Below are positions 46,019 to 54,640 of a stretch of DNA of 64,000 bases, piece after piece. The stretch is from positions 912,435 to 976,434 of the forward strand of contig JARLGW010000001.1 of the NCBI GenBank assembly GCA_031292565.1, written 5' to 3'. Source of the DNA: Paludibacteraceae bacterium (GTDB lineage: Bacteria > Bacteroidota > Bacteroidia > Bacteroidales > Paludibacteraceae). The notes under the pieces are model-generated. The model made no database searches, was not told the origin of the DNA, and worked only from the letters and a program-made list of their open reading frames with translations. Numbering within the stretch: position 1 is the first letter of the stretch; every line of letters begins with the position of its first letter. Made by a program: the position numbers and the translations under genes.

Positions 46019-47065
46019 ATGAAAAAGACCTTATCCTTCTGTCTATTAGGCCTCATTGCCATAGGAGCATTCGCGGCCAATCCGAAAGAAAAGAAAAACA
46101 CCAAGCCGAATGATCCGGCCATTATCTATTCGCTGCCCAAAACCGTATTGGTGGTAGAAGTAGAAGCCACCAAGACCGTGCAAAAAATGGGTCCGTACTA
46201 TAACTACAGCGAACGCTATTTGGCATTGAAAGACGTGGTGACGGAAAACAAAACAACGTGGGAGATAAATAAAATCAGCATTCGCAAAAAAACCATTGCG
46301 GATAAAAACAAAACGTTTAGCCTCAATTCCGACCCTAACCTTTATGTAAGCCTAACCAAAGAAGGCGTAATATGTGGAATCAATACCACTGCCCCATGCT
46401 GCATGAAACCTGCTGAGAAGAATAGCTACGTGGTAAAAGGAGCTACCAATGACGACGACTTTTTCAACAACGGGGTACTTACCGAAGATCAATTAACAGC
46501 AAACTCAACGGCAAAAATGGCCGAAACGGCAGCAAAACAAATATACCGTATCCGCGACAGCCGCCTAAACCTCATCACGGGTGACAATGATAAAATTCCG
46601 TCGGATGGAGAATCGTTGAAGCTTATGTTGAAAAAACTAGATCAATCGGAAAAATCGTTGGTAGAAATGTTTGCCGGAAAAAAGATTAAAACAATCGTCA
46701 CCAAGGAAATTGAAATAACACCCGACAAAGCCATGAAGAATGAACTGATTTTCAGACTATCGGGCTTGAACGGTATTGTTGATAAGGACGATTTGAGCGG
46801 AACGCCTGTGTATATGACCCTAACCCCATCCATAAACGACACACCACAGGCTGTAACAGAGAAGAAAGAAAATAAATTCTATTACATGCTACCGGGAACG
46901 GCACACGTAACAATTTCCAACAGTGAAAATAAATTTTTGGAGGATGATTTCTCCATCGCCCAATTTGGAAGCATACAGGCTTTACCGGCCAAAGTGCTTA
47001 AAAATAAATGTGTAAAAGTAAAATACGACCCTCAAACGGGATCTCTGATTAGTATTGAAAAATAA
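46019..47065 (+). CDS. DUF4831 family secreted protein
   Basis: Signal peptide MKKTLSFCLLGLIAIGAFA; IIYSLPKTVLVVEVEATKTVQKMGPYYNYSERYL...; in-frame ATG at 46019. Confidence 0.7.
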   Translation: MKKTLSFCLLGLIAIGAFAANPKEKKNTKPNDPAIIYSLPKTVLVVEVEATKTVQKMGPYYNYSERYLALKDVVTENKTTWEINKISIRKKTIADKNKTFSLNSDPNLYVSLTKEGVICGINTTAPCCMKPAEKNSYVVKGATNDDDFFNNGVLTEDQLTANSTAKMAETAAKQIYRIRDSRLNLITGDNDKIPSDGESLKLMLKKLDQSEKSLVEMFAGKKIKTIVTKEIEITPDKAMKNELIFRLSGLNGIVDKDDLSGTPVYMTLTPSINDTPQAVTEKKENKFYYMLPGTAHVTISNSENKFLEDDFSIAQFGSIQALPAKVLKNKCVKVKYDPQTGSLISIEK

Positions 47066-47074
47066 AGAAACGAA

Positions 47075-47100
47075 GAGCCTCTTAAAATTTTAAGAGGCTC
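47075..47100. terminator. Bidirectional intrinsic terminator
   Basis: Perfect palindrome GAGCCTCTTAAAATTTTAAGAGGCTC then TTTT, between convergent genes. Confidence 0.85.
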
Positions 47101-47105
47101 TTTTG

Positions 47106-48251
47106 CTATTTATTCGTATCGTTTTCTTCTTCGTCGAGCTTCTTTTCCAATGGCGTAATATCGGTAATGGAATCATTGCCAATTATAAACCGTTTATAAT
47201 ATGAAAAAAGAATAGTAGTGGCAGGCAAGGCTATAATCATACCCGCAATTCCAAGTAAGGAGCCCCAGATGGACAAGGAAAGTAATATCACGGCAGGTTT
47301 CATCCCCGTAACTTTACCCATTATTTTCGGAGTAAGAAAAAGATCTTGAGTGGCTTGAACAACTACAATCACGGCAACAACCGATGCCGCCACCACCCAA
47401 AACGGCTGGTGCGTTTCCACCGATTTTAGAAAAGCAAAAAATCCCAATACGGGAAACATAACTACATTAAGATAAGGCACCATGGCAAAAACGCCCATTA
47501 TCAACCCCAACACCAGTCCTAAAGGCAAATCAATAATGGTAAAACCGGTGGCTAGCAATACGCCCACGATACTGGCTATTAATGCCTGACCACGAAAATA
47601 TCGGTTCATCCCCTTCTCAAGATCGTCTAATATGTAGGTGATAACCGTACGATATTTTTCAGGCACAAGTTGTATCCAACCGTTGTTAATACGTTCGTAG
47701 TCGGTAAGGATAAAAACGGTATATAAAAACACGATAAACAGGACAAATAAACTAATAATAAAGCTAATAGAACCTGATAATAAATTCCAAAACTGAGGAA
47801 TAATAAATTCTACTCCTTGAGCAAAATAATCTTTACTAAGCAGTTTTTCCAAATCAATCTTATTTATCCAATTTAATATGGACACTTTAATCTCCTGTGG
47901 AATAAAATTTACCTGCTGTACATGTTGCACGTAAACGGACAAAAGATCGCCAGTTCTAGTTATTTCGGAAATTATGGGAGGGATTACCAAGCATAGAATC
48001 AACCCCAATAGAAGACCAACACTTAAAAAAACCAGCAAAATAGATAATATCCTACTCCTTATTTTGAGCTTGAACTGGAATATCTTAACAATAGGATATA
48101 GCATATAAGCAATAAGCCATGCCACCAAAAAAGGCAACAACACACTACTCAATTTTTTAAGCAACAGAAAAAGTGCAATGGCAACAGCAACCCCGATTAT
48201 GATTCGTACCACCCGGTCGAAGGTAAAAGGCCGTTTAAAAGAGTCATTCAT
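47106..48251 (-). CDS. AI-2E family transporter (YdiK/PerM-like)
   Basis: 381 aa polytopic; LLPFLVAWLIAYMLYPIV, GQALIASIVGVLLATGFTIIDLPLGLVLGLIMGVFAMVPYLNVV. Confidence 0.9.
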   Translation of the reverse strand: MNDSFKRPFTFDRVVRIIIGVAVAIALFLLLKKLSSVLLPFLVAWLIAYMLYPIVKIFQFKLKIRSRILSILLVFLSVGLLLGLILCLVIPPIISEITRTGDLLSVYVQHVQQVNFIPQEIKVSILNWINKIDLEKLLSKDYFAQGVEFIIPQFWNLLSGSISFIISLFVLFIVFLYTVFILTDYERINNGWIQLVPEKYRTVITYILDDLEKGMNRYFRGQALIASIVGVLLATGFTIIDLPLGLVLGLIMGVFAMVPYLNVVMFPVLGFFAFLKSVETHQPFWVVAASVVAVIVVVQATQDLFLTPKIMGKVTGMKPAVILLSLSIWGSLLGIAGMIIALPATTILFSYYKRFIIGNDSITDITPLEKKLDEEENDTNK

Positions 48252-48269
48252 TTTGATGCGTATTTAATA

Positions 48270-48854
48270 TCATTTTTCATTCGTTTCTGCCTGATAACAA
48301 TTGCGGCAAACAGGTTCGTATTCATCCTTTTCGCCGAGAAATATTCGTTTATTATTGTCCACCAATCGATGGGAGATATAGGCCGGAGCACCACAGCGCA
48401 CGCAGATGGCATGCACCTTGGTTACCTCATCGGCAACAGCACACAAGCCGGGAACAGGCCCGAAAGGCTTTCCACTGAAATCCATATCCAACCCGGCCAC
48501 GATAACCCGCAACCCCTGGTTGGCAAGCTGGCTGCAAACCGAAACCAATCCGTCGTCAAAAAACTGTGCTTCGTCAATGCCTATCACATCCACCCCTTCG
48601 GCATACAACAGAATATTGCCCGAGGAATCTACTGGCGTACTCAAAATGGAATTATTGTCATGCGAAACCACATCCGTTTCGGAGTAACGAGTATCCACCG
48701 AGGGTTTGAATATTTCCACCTGCTGCCTGGCAAACTTTGCACGCTTCAGGCGGCGTAGCAATTCCTCCGTTTTACCGGAAAACATCGACCCGCAAATTAC
48801 CTCAATGCTGCCCCTTTTTTCCTTTAAATGAATATTCGTTTCAAAAAATATCAT
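48270..48854 (-). CDS. tdk: Thymidine kinase
   Basis: 194 aa; [46 protein letters not shown], zinc cysteines CVRCGAP...CRNC. Confidence 0.96.
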   Translation of the reverse strand: MIFFETNIHLKEKRGSIEVICGSMFSGKTEELLRRLKRAKFARQQVEIFKPSVDTRYSETDVVSHDNNSILSTPVDSSGNILLYAEGVDVIGIDEAQFFDDGLVSVCSQLANQGLRVIVAGLDMDFSGKPFGPVPGLCAVADEVTKVHAICVRCGAPAYISHRLVDNNKRIFLGEKDEYEPVCRNCYQAETNEK

Positions 48855-48938
48855 AATGGATTAATTTTCTTATTTTTACACAGCCTTTTTGCAAAGGTAA
48901 TAAATTACACATTTCAAAAAAGGAATATAAGAAAAGAT

Positions 48939-49784
48939 ATGACAAAAGAAGTTTTTATCGCGCTTATACAGAAAGATATACGCGAATTAGACATGATTGC
49001 CCAAGGTTTGTACGAAACAGAATCGCCCTCGCCTAGCATTATCAAACTGGCGAGCTTGAAAGCACATGATGTGATAAGCAACTTGCAAATGCTTGCCGAA
49101 GTAAACGGCATTTCCAAAGAAGTGCAACAAATAGAGATTGACGCACACCACACACCTGCAAAAAAGCCTACAAAAAAAGCCAAGCCTACAAAAGAAATAA
49201 CGGACGAAAAGAAACCGGAACCTATCGTAGATGAAAAACCGATAGTAAAAGAAATCAACATTGAAACGAAACACGAAATAGAATCCCAACCTGCACCCAT
49301 ACAAGAACCAATTCTGCCTAAAGAACCGGAAGTAGTAGTCGTAGCCAAGGAAGAAATTGCACCACCAACCATAGTACCAGAACCACAGGTTGCTCCCGTT
49401 GAAGCACCCAAAGTAGAAGAAAAGAGCCCGGTGGTGGAAGAACAAAAAAAAGAACCTGAAATCAATATAAAGAAAGAGGAACCAATTCTGCACGAACAAC
49501 AAATAGAACCGGCACCAAAGAAAGAAGGTAATTTATTCAATGCCCTATCAAACAAGCAGGTAACAAGCTTGAGAAAAAGCATTAGCATTGGTAACCGATT
49601 TATGTTTCAACGCGAACTGTTTGGCAATGATGCAGATAAAATGAATCAAGCCATTGACTTTATCGACACTTGCACGAACTTGCACGAGACCGAAAAATAT
49701 ATATCAGAAAATTTCCATTGGGATAGCGAAAAAGAAAGTGTGATAGAATTTATGAACCTTGTGAACCGAAAATTTGTTGGATGA
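48939..49784 (+). CDS. Hypothetical protein with long Pro/Glu/Lys-rich linker
   Basis: MTKEVFIALIQKDIRELDMIAQGLYE..., low-complexity PEP/KKEP linker, conserved-looking helical C-terminus SLRKSISIGNRFMFQRELFGNDADKMNQAIDFIDTCTNLHETEKYISENFHWD. Confidence 0.75.
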   Translation: MTKEVFIALIQKDIRELDMIAQGLYETESPSPSIIKLASLKAHDVISNLQMLAEVNGISKEVQQIEIDAHHTPAKKPTKKAKPTKEITDEKKPEPIVDEKPIVKEINIETKHEIESQPAPIQEPILPKEPEVVVVAKEEIAPPTIVPEPQVAPVEAPKVEEKSPVVEEQKKEPEINIKKEEPILHEQQIEPAPKKEGNLFNALSNKQVTSLRKSISIGNRFMFQRELFGNDADKMNQAIDFIDTCTNLHETEKYISENFHWDSEKESVIEFMNLVNRKFVG

Positions 49785-50455
49785 GTAAACTGTTTGTAGT
49801 ACCAACACCGGTTGGTAATTTGGAAGATATGACTTTTAGAGCCATCAAGGTGCTAAAGGAAGCCGACTTGATTTTAGCAGAAGATACCCGCACAACGGCT
49901 TTCCTGTTAAAGCATTTTGAAATACAAACCCCCATGACGTCTCATCACAAATTCAATGAGCATCAAACGGTTGACGGCATCGTTAAGCGCATACAGGGCG
50001 GGCAAACCATAGCTTTAGTTTCGGATGCTGGCACCCCGGCCATTTCCGACCCCGGTTTTTTATTAGTACGAGCTTGTAGCGAACAAGATATTGAAATACA
50101 ATGCTTACCCGGAGCCACGGCGTTTGTACCCGCGCTGGTAAATTCAGGTTTGCCCAACGACCGTTTCTGCTTTGAAGGCTTTTTGCCTGTAAAAAAAGGA
50201 CGGCAAACCAGGCTTACCCTGTTGGCTCAGGAACAGCGAACCATGATTTTTTACGAGTCACCCTATCGTTTAGTTAAAACGTTAACACAATTTGCCGAGT
50301 TTTTTGGCTCCGAGAGGAAGGCATCCGTATCTCGTGAAATATCAAAAATGTTTGAAGAAACCCAGCGTGGAACGCTACAAGAATTAATTTCTCACTACAC
50401 GACTAAACAACCCAAGGGTGAAATTGTTATAATTGTTGCAGGTTTACCAAATTAA
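49781..50455 (+). CDS. rsmI: 16S rRNA (cytidine1402-2'-O)-methyltransferase
   Basis: 224 aa; LFVVPTPVGNLEDMTFRAIKVLKEADLILAEDTRTTAFLL, ALVSDAGTPAISDPG. Confidence 0.96.
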   Translation: MSKLFVVPTPVGNLEDMTFRAIKVLKEADLILAEDTRTTAFLLKHFEIQTPMTSHHKFNEHQTVDGIVKRIQGGQTIALVSDAGTPAISDPGFLLVRACSEQDIEIQCLPGATAFVPALVNSGLPNDRFCFEGFLPVKKGRQTRLTLLAQEQRTMIFYESPYRLVKTLTQFAEFFGSERKASVSREISKMFEETQRGTLQELISHYTTKQPKGEIVIIVAGLPN

Positions 50456-50466
50456 CTTTATTTTTG
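50436..50466 (+). promoter_or_regulatory. Candidate Bacteroidetes promoter for the 50509 ORF
   Basis: TTG at 50436 and TATTTTTG at 50459 (TAnnTTTG). Confidence 0.45.
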
Positions 50467-50508
50467 TATCAATGTCACTCACATTAACACCCCAATCTTA
50501 AAAATAAT

Positions 50509-51357
50509 ATGAAAAAACTAATCCTTTTTATCGCCCCATTATTCCTGTTTGCCTCTTGTGTAAAAGAGTCAACCGAATACAAGAAGCTTAAAGCTCAGAA
50601 CGATTCGTTAGTAGTTCAGAAAAAAGCAAAAGACGCGGAAATTAATACCTATTTTAAAACAATTAATGACATATCGGAAAACTTTGACAAAGTAACCGCG
50701 TCGGAACAATTGATTTCAGCCACGACACACAAACCTGAAAGACTTTCATCGCAAGCTGCCCAATCAATTAAAGACAACATTGTGATAATGACCAATGCCT
50801 TGCAAAAAAACAAGGAGCAAATAGCATTACTTCAGCAGAAGATAAAGAAAAGCGGAGCACATTATGCCGAATTACAAAAAACAATAGACCGCCTGACAGC
50901 CGATTTGCAAGAAAAAGCACAGGCTATGGATTCGTTAAAAGCAGAACTGAGTGTTAAAGATAAACGAATTTTTGAACTTGGCCAGCAAGTGGGAGACTTG
51001 GATAAAGACAATAAACAAAAAGCCGAGCTGATAAAACAACAGGCCGATGAACTAAACGCCGCGTTCTATGTGTTTGGTACAACTAAGGAATTAAAAAATC
51101 AGAAAATACTTACTAAAAATGGCATTTTCAGCCAAACAAAAGTGTTACAAGCCGATTTTAACAAAGATTACTTTGTAAAAATAGATATTCGTACCACAAC
51201 AACCATTCCGGTGTACAGTAAGAAGGCGAAGATAAAAACGAGTCATCCATTGACATCCTACACCATAGCTACCGAAAACGGAAACAAAGTGATACAAATT
51301 AAAGATCCTGTACAATTTTGGAGCGTATCCAAATATTTAGTAATACAAACCAATTAA
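50509..51357 (+). CDS. Putative lipoprotein with coiled-coil region
   Basis: MKKLILFIAPLFLFASCVKES lipobox-like (FASC), extended heptad-type region, C-terminal beta-rich portion. Confidence 0.75.
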   Translation: MKKLILFIAPLFLFASCVKESTEYKKLKAQNDSLVVQKKAKDAEINTYFKTINDISENFDKVTASEQLISATTHKPERLSSQAAQSIKDNIVIMTNALQKNKEQIALLQQKIKKSGAHYAELQKTIDRLTADLQEKAQAMDSLKAELSVKDKRIFELGQQVGDLDKDNKQKAELIKQQADELNAAFYVFGTTKELKNQKILTKNGIFSQTKVLQADFNKDYFVKIDIRTTTTIPVYSKKAKIKTSHPLTSYTIATENGNKVIQIKDPVQFWSVSKYLVIQTN

Positions 51358-51365
51358 AAATACAG

Positions 51366-51392
51366 AAAGCCGAATGTAACAGTTCGGCTTTT
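51366..51392 (+). terminator. Intrinsic terminator
   Basis: AAAGCCGAA-tgtaacag-TTCGGCTTT followed by T-run. Confidence 0.8.
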
Positions 51393-51400
51393 TTTTCGCT

Positions 51401-52102
51401 ATGGCAGCCAAATACAAGCATATTCTTTTCGACCTTGATAACACGTTGTGGGACTTTGAAACAAACTCCGAAAAAACATTACGGGAAATGTTTGTCAAAT
51501 ACGAGTTGGACAAGGCCTTCGATAGCTTTGTACATTTTCATAACCTATACGTGTTCCGCAACACCCAGCTTTGGTATAGCTACCACAACAAGCAAATCAA
51601 TAAAAAGTTTCTCAACTTCGAACGATTCAACTACCCGCTACAACAAGTGGGCATAGATAATCCTGAATTGGTTAAAACCCTGAGTTTTGATTACCTGCAA
51701 GTATGCGCCATGCAAAAGGCTCTTATGCCTCATGCCAATGAGATACTCGAATATTTAAAGGAAAACAGGTACCACATGCACATCCTGTCAAACGGATTTG
51801 AAGAGGTGCAATATTTAAAACTAAAAAACTCAGGGCTGGACAAATACTTTGAGCATATTATTTTATCAGAAAAAGTAGGTGCTTTAAAACCTGACAGGCG
51901 TATTTTTGATTATGCCATAACCTCGCTAAACGCACGCAAAAAAGAAGTGATTATGATTGGTGACAACTTTGAAGCCGACATAGAGGGTGCTAAAAATGCC
52001 GGGATAGACCAACTCTATTACAACCCCAAAGAGCAACCCGCTATTTCATTCAACCCCACCCACATGGTTAGCTCTTTGTCCGAAATAAAGTCAATTCTCT
52101 AA
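51401..52102 (+). CDS. YjjG-family HAD hydrolase / noncanonical pyrimidine nucleotidase
   Basis: 233 aa; HILFDLDNTLWDFETNSEKTL, HILSNGFEEVQYLKLKNSGLDKYFEHIILSEKVGALKPDRRIFDYA, VIMIGDNFEADIEGAKNAGID. Confidence 0.9.
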   Translation: MAAKYKHILFDLDNTLWDFETNSEKTLREMFVKYELDKAFDSFVHFHNLYVFRNTQLWYSYHNKQINKKFLNFERFNYPLQQVGIDNPELVKTLSFDYLQVCAMQKALMPHANEILEYLKENRYHMHILSNGFEEVQYLKLKNSGLDKYFEHIILSEKVGALKPDRRIFDYAITSLNARKKEVIMIGDNFEADIEGAKNAGIDQLYYNPKEQPAISFNPTHMVSSLSEIKSIL

Positions 52103-52233
52103 ATTTTAAATAATTTTTAGGTGAAAAAAATATGATTTATTCATTTTATATTTACATTTGAAAGATACTAGAACAGGCTATTCTTTTTTATTTTTTTTGA
52201 GCAAAAACAATAACAATTTTAAATATTAGGATT

Positions 52234-53562
52234 ATGAAGAAAAAGGTCTCCTTATGTTTATGTCTAAGCTTTGTAGGGCTAAGTTTATTTAGCCAGACAG
52301 AGATTCCCGATAGCTTAAAAGCTCCAAAATCCGACGAGGTAGATTACGCTCAGGAAGTCGTTTCAAAACTATGCGACCCTTCCATGAAAGGCCGTGGATA
52401 CGCGAAAAATGGAGATAAACTGGCAGCTGATTATATCGCGAATGAATTTAAAGCATTGGGATTACAGCCTTTTGGCACCACCTACATGCAAAAATTTAAT
52501 GTAGCTGCGAATACATTCCCCGAAAGAATGGATTTGCAACTGAACAACGACATTTTAATGGCCGGTACGGATTACATAGTTGACCCAAGTTGCCCATCAA
52601 TTGCAGGTACATTCAAACCTGTTTTTGTTACTCGAAAAGACATAAGCAACCGCATGGTGCTGATAGACAAGCTTCGGGATTCAAAAGAAACGTTGATGTT
52701 AGTTGATAATTCAAACCGTGAAGGCGAAACACCGGAACAATCAAAAAGAATTGACAAACTGATTGAATCCATGAAAACCGACAACAAAGTGCAGCTAAAA
52801 GGTGTAATTATATACAACAACAAAAGCAAACCAACCTGGGGAACGTCGAGCACCCTGGGTATACGCCCCGTAATATACATTACAAGGGAAACTGACATCG
52901 CCAGCGTAAAGGAAATAAAAGTTGCCGTGGATGCAGAATTTAAACCCGCTTACGAAACTCAAAATGTGGTAGGGATGATAAAAGGAGCTATTAAACCCGA
53001 TTCGTTTATCGTGGTAACTGCTCATTATGACAACCTGGGAATGATAGGTAAAGATGTAAACTACTTTGGAGCGAACAACAGTGCAAGTGGCGTGGCCATG
53101 CTACTAACATTGGCAAAACATTTCAAAGTGATTTCTCCTTATTATAGTGTAATATTTATTGCTTTTGGGGGCAACGAACTTGCCTACGCGGGTGCTCAAG
53201 CCTATGTAGCGTCGCCACCTGTACCTCTTACCAAAATCAAATTCCTAGTTAGCTTTGATTTAGCCGGAAACGGTAGTGAAGGAATAAAAGTAGTGAATGG
53301 CCCTAAATATCCAGCATTGCTTACCCAACTTACCAAAATCAACGCGTACTATAAGCTATTGCCTAAAATAGACAGCAGGGCTACCGCACCAATTAGCGAA
53401 CACTCTGTTTTCGACGAAAAAGGTGTACCTTGCTTCTTTATCTACTCGCTAGGTGGCAGCATGGCTTATCATAACCTGAACGACAAACCGGAACTGGTTC
53501 CTTTCACCAAGTTTGCCAATTACCAAAATTTAATGATCCGTTTCTTGGAAACATTCAAATAA
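52234..53562 (+). CDS. M28 family secreted metallopeptidase
   Basis: Signal peptide; PDSFIVVTAHYDNLGMIGKDVNYFGANNSASGVAMLLTLAKHF, VIFIAFGGNELAYAGAQAYV. Confidence 0.85.
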   Translation: MKKKVSLCLCLSFVGLSLFSQTEIPDSLKAPKSDEVDYAQEVVSKLCDPSMKGRGYAKNGDKLAADYIANEFKALGLQPFGTTYMQKFNVAANTFPERMDLQLNNDILMAGTDYIVDPSCPSIAGTFKPVFVTRKDISNRMVLIDKLRDSKETLMLVDNSNREGETPEQSKRIDKLIESMKTDNKVQLKGVIIYNNKSKPTWGTSSTLGIRPVIYITRETDIASVKEIKVAVDAEFKPAYETQNVVGMIKGAIKPDSFIVVTAHYDNLGMIGKDVNYFGANNSASGVAMLLTLAKHFKVISPYYSVIFIAFGGNELAYAGAQAYVASPPVPLTKIKFLVSFDLAGNGSEGIKVVNGPKYPALLTQLTKINAYYKLLPKIDSRATAPISEHSVFDEKGVPCFFIYSLGGSMAYHNLNDKPELVPFTKFANYQNLMIRFLETFK

Positions 53563-53583
53563 AAAGTTCATTCTTAACGTTAT

Positions 53584-53619
53584 AAAATGTTGTTCCATGT
53601 AAAAGTGGAACAACATTTT
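53584..53619 (+). terminator. Intrinsic terminator after M28 peptidase
   Basis: AAAATGTTGTTCCA-tgtaaaag-TGGAACAACATTTT followed by T. Confidence 0.85.
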
Positions 53620-53637
53620 TTATTATCCCCGATCATT

Positions 53638-54066
53638 ATGAAAAAGCTTTTAGTCATTGCCTTTTTAGCTCTACTGCTGCAACCCGCTTATGCTGAACAA
53701 CCTTTGGGCTGCGAAAAGTATAGCGTGTTCAATAAAAAATCAACACCCGATTTGGGTATCGTGCTTTACACCAATGATGCCGAAACCGTATGGAATGCAC
53801 TACGACTAGCCACTTACGCACAAGGCAAAGGCGACACGGTAGTAATATTTCTGTTGGGAAAAGGATTAGATGGCTTCCAAACAAAAGATACAAATTTCGA
53901 TTTGGAATCTTTGAAAGATAAGTTCGTGGGTAATGGAGGACAAATTATTGCCTGTGCCACTTGTGCTCAACAACGCAAAACCGATGAGATAGGCATGTGT
54001 ACCATAGCCTCACTAGCCGATCTGTATCAAATAGTAAAACGAAGTAAAAAGGTATTGACCTTTTAG
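53638..54066 (+). CDS. Exported DsrE-family protein
   Basis: MKKLLVIAFLALLLQPAYAEQ signal; LGIVLYTNDAETVWNALRLATYAQGKGDTVVIFLLGKGLDG; CATC motif. In-frame ATG at 53638. Confidence 0.8.
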   Translation: MKKLLVIAFLALLLQPAYAEQPLGCEKYSVFNKKSTPDLGIVLYTNDAETVWNALRLATYAQGKGDTVVIFLLGKGLDGFQTKDTNFDLESLKDKFVGNGGQIIACATCAQQRKTDEIGMCTIASLADLYQIVKRSKKVLTF

Positions 54067-54077
54067 TTATTTATTAG

Positions 54078-54542
54078 CTACAATTCACAGAGTGACCCAC
54101 ATGTAGTTAAAGGATAGAATGTAAGATGAATTCCTAATATAGATTCACTGAAAACACCTTGCAACGGATGTGAGTATTGAAGTGCTATATCAAAATTACG
54201 GGACGCTTTCCGTCCAAGGATGATGTCGTACATAGATTTTCCCTTATTGGTAGCCAAAGAAACACCACCACCCAAAAATCCACCGGCAGGAGTAGTTCTT
54301 ACAAACAGATGTAAAGGCACAAAAGTGCGGTTGTCATTCTGAAAAACCACCCCAGTTCTGAAAAACACCAAAGCATACCTAACTTCAGCCGAAAAGCCTA
54401 ACGAGCCTACAAACTTGAAAGAATCCAAGGGGGTTACAGTGCTTTTACTGCCCAATCCACCGGCAGCAGTTACCCCCAGTTTGAATTGAGCACTCAGCGT
54501 TACCGACACGAATAAAAGGCATAAAACTAATATCTTTTTCAT
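54078..54542 (-). CDS. Hypothetical outer-membrane beta-barrel-like protein
   Basis: MKKILVLCLLFVSVTLSAQFKLGVTAAGGLG...; start reassigned to 54542 because this Met begins a signal peptide. Confidence 0.6.
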   Translation of the reverse strand: MKKILVLCLLFVSVTLSAQFKLGVTAAGGLGSKSTVTPLDSFKFVGSLGFSAEVRYALVFFRTGVVFQNDNRTFVPLHLFVRTTPAGGFLGGGVSLATNKGKSMYDIILGRKASRNFDIALQYSHPLQGVFSESILGIHLTFYPLTTCGSLCEL

Positions 54543-54640
54543 AAATCCAAGTTCTGATTTTGAGACGCCAATTAATAAAAAGGCTGACAAAAGTAATAAA
54601 TCTTCAACACTTATGCTACCTTCTCGCCAAAAAGCATTTT

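Noticed and set aside
48914-49588. 224-aa minus-strand ORF and a second 171-aa ORF at 48987-49502
   Set aside because: Antisense to the Pro/Glu/Lys-rich ORF at 48939-49784; composition (Ser/Gly/Phe rich, low complexity) is what the complement of that linker would give.
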